Assembly (NCBI GenBank): GCA_047601145.1 | Contig: JASGJW010000001.1 | Location: 1,984,001 to 2,048,000 of the forward strand | Origin: UBA7672 sp047601145 | GTDB taxonomy: Bacteria; Pseudomonadota; Alphaproteobacteria; Caulobacterales; Hyphomonadaceae | Direction of reading: 5' to 3' | DNA length: 64,000 bases | In this document: piece after piece, positions 58,364-64,000 of the stretch | Layout of the letters: the number at the start of each line of letters is the position of its first letter | How positions within the stretch are numbered: the stretch's first letter is position 1 | Notes under the pieces: generated by a model | The model's database searches: none | Told to the model about the DNA's origin: nothing | The model's input: the letters and a program-made list of their open reading frames with translations, nothing else | Position numbers and translations under genes: made by a program

Positions 58364-58993
58364 ATGAAGACCCGTATCAAGATCGCGCTTTGTGCAGCCG
58401 GAGCGCTGCTGGTTGCAGCGCCGGCGTCGGCGCACTTCATTCTTGTGGCGCCCGACTCGTGGATTGAGGCGAACGTGCTGGGCGATCCGCAGAAGGCCGC
58501 GCCCTGCGGCACGTCGGAAATGACCAAGGGCACGCCGACGGGCAAGATCACCGAGGTGAAGGGCGGCGAGATGCTGCACTTCAAGGTCAGGGAAACGATC
58601 TTCCACCCCGGCTTCTACCGCATCGCCCTGTCCGTGCTGGACCGCAGCGAGCTTCCGAAGGACCCCGAAGCGGTCACCAAGGACACCGAGCGCGGCCCGA
58701 TCTCGGTCTCCGGCAAGATTGATCCGAACCCGAAGCCGCCTGTGCTGGTTGACGGCCTCTTCGTCCACGACAAGCCGATTCCGAAGCAGGCCGATGGATC
58801 GCCCACATTCCTGGAAACAGATGTGAAGCTGCCGAACATCAACTGTGACAAGTGCACGGTGCAGATCATCCAGTTCATGGAGAACCATGGGCTGAACAAG
58901 GAAGGCGATTTCACCTACCACCACTGCGCCGACCTCAAGATCGTGGCCAATCCGAAGCTGCCGATCGACAAGGGCTGGCCGGGGCAGAAGTAA
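58364..58993 (+). CDS. Secreted polysaccharide-monooxygenase-like protein (SCE4755-type)
   Basis: A 209-residue protein. A signal peptide (MKTRIKIALCAAGALLVAAPASA) is predicted to be cut directly before His24, leaving an N-terminal histidine as in copper lytic polysaccharide monooxygenases. FILVAPDSW, GDPQKAAPCG and CADLKIV are family motifs; HH in FTYHHCADL may complete a histidine brace. The family is known as polysaccharide monooxygenase-like but its substrate is not established. GGGGAGGG precedes the ATG. It stands alone, with no carbohydrate genes nearby. Confidence 0.72.
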   Translation: MKTRIKIALCAAGALLVAAPASAHFILVAPDSWIEANVLGDPQKAAPCGTSEMTKGTPTGKITEVKGGEMLHFKVRETIFHPGFYRIALSVLDRSELPKDPEAVTKDTERGPISVSGKIDPNPKPPVLVDGLFVHDKPIPKQADGSPTFLETDVKLPNINCDKCTVQIIQFMENHGLNKEGDFTYHHCADLKIVANPKLPIDKGWPGQK

Positions 58994-59097
58994 ACCGCTG
59001 CTTTTTTGCAGCTGGGATAGCGCAGGTTCTGCAGTCGTCGCGCTGCGGGCAACGGTTGTTCATCTGAGGTTCGGGTAGCGGCTGACAATCTGCCTGG

Positions 59098-59904
59098 ATG
59101 ATCAGGAAGATTGTCGCCGCTGGTCTTGGCTCGCTCGTGTTGGCGAGCCTTCCGGCTGTTGCGCAGGAGGTTCCGGCGCAGGATATGCCGGAACTCGATG
59201 GCGCGCCGCCTCCGCTGAAGATTCCGGTAGCGAAACCGAAGTCGAAGGTGACAGCGCCGAAGGTGGCTCCCGCCAAGCCGGTTCCAGCAAAGCAAACCCA
59301 GGTCAAGCCGGAGGCAGCAAAGCCGAAGACCGCACCGATCGTGGCAGCCGACAAGACAAAGCCAGCGGCGCCTGCGGACGACAAGCTGAAGGCCGCTCAG
59401 TTGCAACTTGCGAAGCAGGCCGAGGCGCAGACCGCGGAGAAGACGCGGCTGGACAAGCAAGCTGCTGACCTCAGGGCGCAGCAAGACAGCCTCGAAGCGC
59501 GCATCACCCTGTTGAGCGCGCGCGAGAAGGGCGTCGAGGATCGCGAGGCCGATCTCGCCGCGCAGAAGGCGGAGCTGGATCGCCAGCGGAAGGATGTCGC
59601 CGCGCAAGCTGCAAAACTTGCGGCAGCGGACGACGGCGACAAGCCTGAGACAAAGACCTACAGCCGGACCGGGCTCGACCGTGGGAGGGCGGTGGAGGCG
59701 TGCGAGCGTGCGGGCGATGATGAGGCGCGCGCGCGAAGCTATTATTCAGCCGAATACAACAGCGCGCCATATTTCTCCTTCGGCCAGACCTGGCAGGTGC
59801 GTGGCCGGATGCGGATCGAGGGGCGGATAGGCTACAAGATCGTCGACACTGTCTGCGACATCGACGAGGACGGCGAGGCGCAGCGGTTCACCTTCCTGCG
59901 CTGA
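59098..59904 (+). CDS. Periplasmic coiled-coil protein of unknown function
   Basis: A 268-residue protein: signal peptide (ending VAQEVPAQ), a Lys/Pro/Ala-rich linker (~40-95), a long coiled coil (~98-180, LQLAKQAEAQTAEKTRLDKQAADLRAQQDSLEARI) and a C-terminal ~80-residue domain with three conserved-looking cysteines (EACERAG, TVCDID) and DEDGEAQRFTFLR. Proline/lysine-rich linkers often span the peptidoglycan. Not recognised. It is convergent with the HAD gene, 10 bases apart. Confidence 0.62.
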   Translation: MIRKIVAAGLGSLVLASLPAVAQEVPAQDMPELDGAPPPLKIPVAKPKSKVTAPKVAPAKPVPAKQTQVKPEAAKPKTAPIVAADKTKPAAPADDKLKAAQLQLAKQAEAQTAEKTRLDKQAADLRAQQDSLEARITLLSAREKGVEDREADLAAQKAELDRQRKDVAAQAAKLAAADDGDKPETKTYSRTGLDRGRAVEACERAGDDEARARSYYSAEYNSAPYFSFGQTWQVRGRMRIEGRIGYKIVDTVCDIDEDGEAQRFTFLR

Positions 59905-59914
59905 TCTGTGTTGA

Positions 59915-60577
59915 TCAGACATCCAGCAGGTCGAGAATGTCGGAGAGCGACGTACCGACATGGAGTGCGCGGGCGCGCGTTTCGTCGTCAGGCTGAATGA
60001 GGTCGGGGATCATCAGCGTCATCAGGCCAGCGGCGTGGGCGGAGGCGACGCCCGTGGGCGAGTCCTCGATCGCGAGGATTTCGGACGGGTGATGGCCGAG
60101 GATGGTCGAGGCTTTGAGGTAAGGTTCGGGATGCGGCTTGCCATGCGTGACGTCATCGCGCGTGACGACGCCCCTGAAGCGGGGGCCAAGATTGTGGGCG
60201 CGGAAGTGGCGCTCGACCCAGCCCGGGCCGGATGAGGTGGCGAGGGCGTAGGGCGCACGGAGATCGTCGAGGCGGTCGAACAGGGCGATCGCGCCGGGCT
60301 TGAGCGGGGCGGCCTTATCTCCGACGTGCTCGCTGACGGCGGCGTAGAATTGCTCAAGCGGGAAATCCTCGCCGAAATATTCTCGCATCTTCATTTCGCT
60401 GTGCTGGCGATGGCGGCCGACGAGGCTGAGGAACTGGTCGTGCGTGAAGGGGATGCCGTGGCGATTGGCGGCGGCCATGTAGGCCTCGAGCACCAGCGCC
60501 TCAGAATCGATCAGCGTGCCGTCGAGGTCGAAGACAACGGCTTTCGGGCGGCGGGGGAGGCGGAAGGGGGAGGTCAT
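59915..60577 (-). CDS. HAD-superfamily phosphatase
   Basis: A 220-residue HAD hydrolase with VVFDLDGTLIDSE (nucleophile Asp and acid Asp), a four-helix cap (~20-90), motif II ALATSSGPGW, Lys in THGKPHPEPYL and the acidic motif IEDSPTGVASAHAAG. This is the beta-phosphoglucomutase / phosphoglycolate phosphatase-like subgroup; the substrate is unknown. The ATG at 60577 is preferred to far-upstream in-frame starts that overlap the divergent cupin gene. Confidence 0.88.
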   Translation of the reverse strand: MTSPFRLPRRPKAVVFDLDGTLIDSEALVLEAYMAAANRHGIPFTHDQFLSLVGRHRQHSEMKMREYFGEDFPLEQFYAAVSEHVGDKAAPLKPGAIALFDRLDDLRAPYALATSSGPGWVERHFRAHNLGPRFRGVVTRDDVTHGKPHPEPYLKASTILGHHPSEILAIEDSPTGVASAHAAGLMTLMIPDLIQPDDETRARALHVGTSLSDILDLLDV

Positions 60578-60635
60578 CCGCGTTGAGGTCGTCGTTCTGG
60601 CTGGCCGGGTCAAGCGGGCGGAGCTAGAACGGGGC

Positions 60636-61193
60636 ATGTTCGAGCTTGAGCAATTCGTCGCGGACTGCCGCAAAGCGCTGGCGGAGGATGCCTCGCACAA
60701 GCTGGTGCGCGAGGTTGTGAAGCGCGCCGTGGCGGATCCGGCGTCCGTTATCAAGGGCGTTGGCGAGCCGCGGCAGGCCGGGTTGCGTAAGCTGTATCAT
60801 GCGCCGGACCTCACGATCCTCGATCTGGTGTGGGGACCAGGGATGATCCTGCAGCCGCATGACCACCGCATGTGGGCGGTGATCGGAATCTATACCGGCC
60901 GCGAGGACAATATCTTCTGGCGGCGCGTGCCAGATGGTGGCGGACACATCGAGGCGGCAGGAGCGATGTCGCTGAGCGTTGGCGACGCCGAGCCGCTGGG
61001 GCGGAACATCATCCATTCCGTGACAAATCCAATACCGCGGCTGACGGGCGCCATCCATGTCTATGGTGGCGATTTCTTCGGCGCCGAGCGCAGCGAATGG
61101 GATCCGGAAACGCTGGCCGAGGGGCGGTTTGACGCGGAGCGGGTGGCGCGCCAGTTCGAGGCGTCGAATTCCGCCGCGAAACAGGGCCTGTAG
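60636..61193 (+). CDS. Cupin protein, cysteine-dioxygenase-like
   Basis: A 185-residue double-stranded beta-helix protein. ILQPHDHRMWAVIGIYTGRE contains the HxH metal ligands (His75, His77) and a following Glu, and NIIHSVTNP and AIHVYGG give the later histidines, as in cysteine dioxygenase-type iron proteins. Thiol dioxygenation is possible but the branch is poorly characterised. The ATG at 60636 follows the divergent HAD gene start by 58 bases; upstream in-frame starts overlap that gene. Confidence 0.75.
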   Translation: MFELEQFVADCRKALAEDASHKLVREVVKRAVADPASVIKGVGEPRQAGLRKLYHAPDLTILDLVWGPGMILQPHDHRMWAVIGIYTGREDNIFWRRVPDGGGHIEAAGAMSLSVGDAEPLGRNIIHSVTNPIPRLTGAIHVYGGDFFGAERSEWDPETLAEGRFDAERVARQFEASNSAAKQGL

Positions 61194-61286
61194 AGCCTTC
61201 TTTTCACAGCTTCGGCAGACGCGACGGCTTCCGTTGTCAGGGCCTGCAGAGAGGGCTATTCCCGTGCGCGTAAAGCGGAGTTTTCC

Positions 61287-62798
61287 ATGCGGCGGATCGA
61301 CGGGTTCATTGGCGGCAAATCGGTGAAGGTCACGTCCGGCCGGGAAGCCGACGTGTTCAACCCCAACACCGGCGACGTGCAGGCCAAGGTGGGTCTCGCA
61401 TCGACGGGCGATGTGGACCTCGCAGTACAGGCGGCGGCGAAGGCCTTGCCGGGCTGGTCCAGCACGAACCCGCAGCGCCGCGCGCGCGTGATGTTCGAGT
61501 TCAAGCGGTTGGTTGAAGCCAACATGCAGTCGCTGGCCGAGCTCTTGTCGAGCGAGCACGGCAAGGTGGTGGCCGACTCGAAAGGCGACGTCCAGCGCGG
61601 TCTCGAAGTGATCGAGTTCGCTTGCGGCATCCCACACGCACTGAAGGGCGAGTACACCGAAGGCGCGGGCCCGGGCATCGACGTCTATTCGATGCGCCAA
61701 CCGCTGGGTGTGGTGGCCGGCATCACGCCGTTCAACTTCCCGGCGATGATCCCGATGTGGATGTTCGGCGTGGCGATTGCGACGGGCAACACATTCGTGC
61801 TGAAGCCTTCCGAGCGCGATCCGTCTGTGCCGGTGCGGCTTGGTGAACTGTTCATCGAGGCCGGGCAGGCGGCGGGCCTCGATGTGACCGGTGTGCTCAA
61901 CGTGGTGCATGGCGACAAGGTGGCGGTGGACGCCATCCTGCATCACCCGGAAGTGCGTGCGGTGAGCTTCGTCGGTTCCTCGGATATCGCGCACTACATC
62001 TATCAGGTCGGCGCGGCCAATGGGAAACGCGTGCAGGCGATGGGCGGCGCCAAGAACCACGGCATTGTTCTGCCGGATGCGGACATGGACCAGGTCGTGA
62101 AGGATCTTGCCGGCGCGGCGTTCGGCTCGGCGGGCGAGCGCTGCATGGCGCTGCCGGTTGTGGTGCCGGTCGGTCAGAAGACGGCGGACGAGCTGCGCGA
62201 GCGGATGATCGCGGAGATCGAGACACTCAAAGTGGGCGTGTCGAGCGATCCGGGCGCGCAGTATGGGCCGGTCGTCACGGCGGCGCATCGCGACAAGATC
62301 GCGAACTACATCCAGCTCGGGAAAGACGAGGGCGCGGAGCTTGTCGTCGACGGGCGCGGGTTCAAGCTGCAGGGCTATGAGAAGGGCTTCTTCATCGGGC
62401 CGTCGCTGTTCGACAAGGTGAAGACCGGCATGAAGACCTATCACGAGGAAATCTTCGGGCCGGTGCTGCAGATCGTGCGCGCCAATACGCTGGAAGAGGC
62501 GATCCAACTGCCGAGCAAGCACCAGTACGGCAACGGCGTTGCGATCTTCACGCGCAACGGCAAGGCCGCGCGCGACTTCGCAAGCCGCGTGAACGTCGGC
62601 ATGGTCGGGATCAACGTGCCGATCCCGGTGCCGGTCGCGTATCACACCTTCGGCGGCTGGAAGCGCTCGGCGTTCGGCGACACCAACCAGCACGGCATGG
62701 AAGGCCTGAAGTTCTGGACCAAGGTCAAGACCGTCACCGCCCGCTGGCCGGAAGGCGATGTCGCCGACTCGAGCTTCATCATTCCGACGATGCGGTAG
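61287..62798 (+). CDS. mmsA: Methylmalonate-semialdehyde dehydrogenase (CoA-acylating)
   Basis: A 503-residue aldehyde dehydrogenase. FNFPAMIPMWMF is characteristic of MmsA, the NAD loop is in VLKPSERDPS and SFVGSSDIA, and the catalytic Cys286 lies in GSAGERCMALP. It converts malonate- or methylmalonate-semialdehyde to acetyl- or propionyl-CoA in valine and inositol breakdown. No valine-degradation genes adjoin it in this window. The start MRRIDGFIGGKSV is standard. Confidence 0.94.
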   Translation: MRRIDGFIGGKSVKVTSGREADVFNPNTGDVQAKVGLASTGDVDLAVQAAAKALPGWSSTNPQRRARVMFEFKRLVEANMQSLAELLSSEHGKVVADSKGDVQRGLEVIEFACGIPHALKGEYTEGAGPGIDVYSMRQPLGVVAGITPFNFPAMIPMWMFGVAIATGNTFVLKPSERDPSVPVRLGELFIEAGQAAGLDVTGVLNVVHGDKVAVDAILHHPEVRAVSFVGSSDIAHYIYQVGAANGKRVQAMGGAKNHGIVLPDADMDQVVKDLAGAAFGSAGERCMALPVVVPVGQKTADELRERMIAEIETLKVGVSSDPGAQYGPVVTAAHRDKIANYIQLGKDEGAELVVDGRGFKLQGYEKGFFIGPSLFDKVKTGMKTYHEEIFGPVLQIVRANTLEEAIQLPSKHQYGNGVAIFTRNGKAARDFASRVNVGMVGINVPIPVPVAYHTFGGWKRSAFGDTNQHGMEGLKFWTKVKTVTARWPEGDVADSSFIIPTMR

Positions 62799-63552
62799 GG
62801 CGGTCTAGAGACGTCATCTTTCCGAGTAAGTAGGAACGAATTCTGTTTCCACCTTCTCCCTTTAGAGAGAGGGCAGTGGCGTAGAAAACGAGGGCTACCT
62901 GGCAGTCCCAGTAGTCGATTGACGTATTTCCGAATTTCTCAAGATCGTCGCTGGTCAATCTGTTATTGGCCAATGCCGCTCCAAAGGCTTTGAAATCCTC
63001 TGGACTTGCCTTTTCACGCAGTGTGGCGTGCGCGCGGCCATCCGCCATCGCCTCCATTGCTGCTGCGCCCGCGGCATCTACAGCTTCAAACTCCTCCTTG
63101 GATGCAGGTTCGCCGGACATCCCTGCGCCGAGGACAAGCGTATTGTTGCAGGTAGCAACACTGTTCGTCTTCATCCTTTGGAGCATGGACACATAATGGC
63201 TCAGTGCATTCCTGATCGATGCATCGGAGGCTTGCTCAACATAGCGCCCGTATTTCCTGCGGATATTTAGCCCTGCGTCCGCGGTCTTCTTCCGCAGCTC
63301 AAGAGTGACATTCTCCGTCTCAAACAACGTCCACGTCGCATTGAATACGGACTCATATTCCTCCGGGAATTCTCGCAAGATGACGGCGCCCGAGGCGGTC
63401 AGCGCATACTCCCTGGCGAGCCATTCTTGGCGCCGCTCGGCGGGGGACTTGCTGCTTTCGATCAGGATGAGCACCGCGATAGCGGCGATAACAACCAATG
63501 CTGCTCCCGCGACACCAAAAGCGGCAAAGCGAAGAAATCTACCCGCGCCCAT
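62779..63552 (-). CDS. Hypothetical membrane-anchored protein
   Basis: A 257-residue protein: one N-terminal membrane helix (about 7-30, FAAFGVAGAALVVIAAIAVLILI) and a large helical domain on the far side, with two cysteines (ATCNNT, WDCQVA). Not recognised. The ATG at 63552 is the start nearest the helix; the frame is open to 63615. Its 3' end overlaps the mmsA 3' end by 20 bases on the other strand. Confidence 0.58.
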   Translation of the reverse strand: MGAGRFLRFAAFGVAGAALVVIAAIAVLILIESSKSPAERRQEWLAREYALTASGAVILREFPEEYESVFNATWTLFETENVTLELRKKTADAGLNIRRKYGRYVEQASDASIRNALSHYVSMLQRMKTNSVATCNNTLVLGAGMSGEPASKEEFEAVDAAGAAAMEAMADGRAHATLREKASPEDFKAFGAALANNRLTSDDLEKFGNTSIDYWDCQVALVFYATALSLKGEGGNRIRSYLLGKMTSLDRPTASSE

Positions 63553-63706
63553 GCATGTGCCGTCCCCAATCCCTGTCGCGAGCCTACCGTCGCGACAGGC
63601 GCTTGTCTGCAACAAGATGGACGCTTCCCGTCACACTCTCTCTTTTCGCGCCGTCTAGGAGATAGCGGGAGCTAACGCTATCGTCGCATGGGTACGGAGG
63701 ACGGTC

Positions 63707-64000
63707 ATGACAGCCATTGCGGAAGACACCAGGCCACCGGAGTGGACGGGCGCTGCGTTGCGCGTCTCGGCTGTCGTGCTGGTGGCGGTCGTGTGGATCA
63801 GCTCGGCGATCTTCGGGGCCTACATCTTCGCGTACTATGGCGGAGCCATTCCGGCGAATACGCTGGCGGACTGGAATGCGCAGTTGCCAAAACTGTACGA
63901 GGCGGAGACGCCGGTGGCGTCGGTGGGGATCGGCGCGCACTTCTTTGCGGGCGCAATTCTGCTGCTCCTTGGGCCGATCCAGCTGATGGGCGCGATCCGG
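63707..64000 (+). CDS. DUF2306-like membrane protein, 5' part
   Basis: The first ~98 codons of a gene that leaves the window. A cytoplasmic N-terminus is followed by a membrane helix (about 20-45, SAVVLVAVVWISSAIFGAYIF), a loop, and GIGAHFFAGAILLLLGPIQL, the start of a second helix typical of DUF2306 proteins, which have about four to seven helices and unknown function. GGAGGACGGTC precedes the ATG. Confidence 0.6.
   Translation, partial: MTAIAEDTRPPEWTGAALRVSAVVLVAVVWISSAIFGAYIFAYYGGAIPANTLADWNAQLPKLYEAETPVASVGIGAHFFAGAILLLLGPIQLMGAIR

Noticed and set aside
58994..59020. Short hairpin with a T6 loop after the polysaccharide-monooxygenase-like gene
   Set aside because: The T-run is in the loop rather than after the stem and the stem is only about six bases, so I do not call it a terminator.
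60624..62693. 689-residue minus-strand open frame opposite mmsA and the cupin gene
   Set aside because: Shadow of two well-supported genes.
1..64000. CRISPR arrays, insertion sequences, integrases, prophage genes
   Set aside because: No regularly spaced repeats, transposase or recombinase motifs, or phage structural genes were found in either strand.

Overview
The window looks like chromosomal DNA from an alphaproteobacterium, most plausibly of the Caulobacterales/Hyphomonadaceae type; that placement is inference. It rests on GC-rich, densely packed genes and on alphaproteobacterial blocks: ftsEX beside an MJ0042 zinc-ribbon gene, a TIGR02302 protein next to lysA and a small LptM-like lipoprotein, and argH divergent from a TlpA-like thioredoxin. 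No rRNA, transposase, integrase, phage structural gene or CRISPR array was seen. One tRNA (CAT anticodon) lies at 47176-47252.

Layout. 1-11208 is housekeeping: the 3' end of tyrA, a flippase, plsC, a YdcF-like gene, ftsX and ftsE on the minus strand, then zinc-ribbon and phosphoribosyltransferase genes, then TIGR02302, lysA and lptM. 11209-17274 separates lptM from argH. It carries a membrane protein, cytochrome b561, GNAT, a PPOX flavoprotein, a three-gene HTH module with a palindromic operator at its start codon, and a TIR-domain operon. 17253-26922 holds argH, tlpA, two tandem secreted paralogs, a MORN protein, two tandem small lipoproteins and uvrB.

26919-36520 is a defence-like region. 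Its centre is a compact minus-strand cassette at 26919-29762: an OGG-like DNA glycosylase (split by a frame change), a small protein with a Gly-rich N-terminus, a PfkB kinase fused to a nucleoside deoxyribosyltransferase, and a QueC-like enzyme with an intact zinc site. I do not recognise this combination as a named system and consider it the best candidate for something new. After a SnoaL gene, a divergent XRE pair and an esterase comes an AAA-ATPase/subtilase pair (33031-36520) that matches the IetAS anti-phage type.

36813-64000 is mostly metabolism. It includes Lrp with indolepyruvate:ferredoxin oxidoreductase, several MDR and FAD oxidoreductases with their regulators, formaldehyde detoxification (frmA, an S-formylglutathione hydrolase and a GFA protein, dispersed), a TIR-TM protein beside the tRNA, H-NS, and mmsA. 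There are also several periplasmic or lipid-anchored proteins, including an LPMO-like one, and a partial DUF2306-like membrane gene runs off the right edge. Three genes (29092-29762, 43965-44343, 57233-57770) carry apparent single-base frame changes, so either recent decay or residual sequencing errors must be considered.
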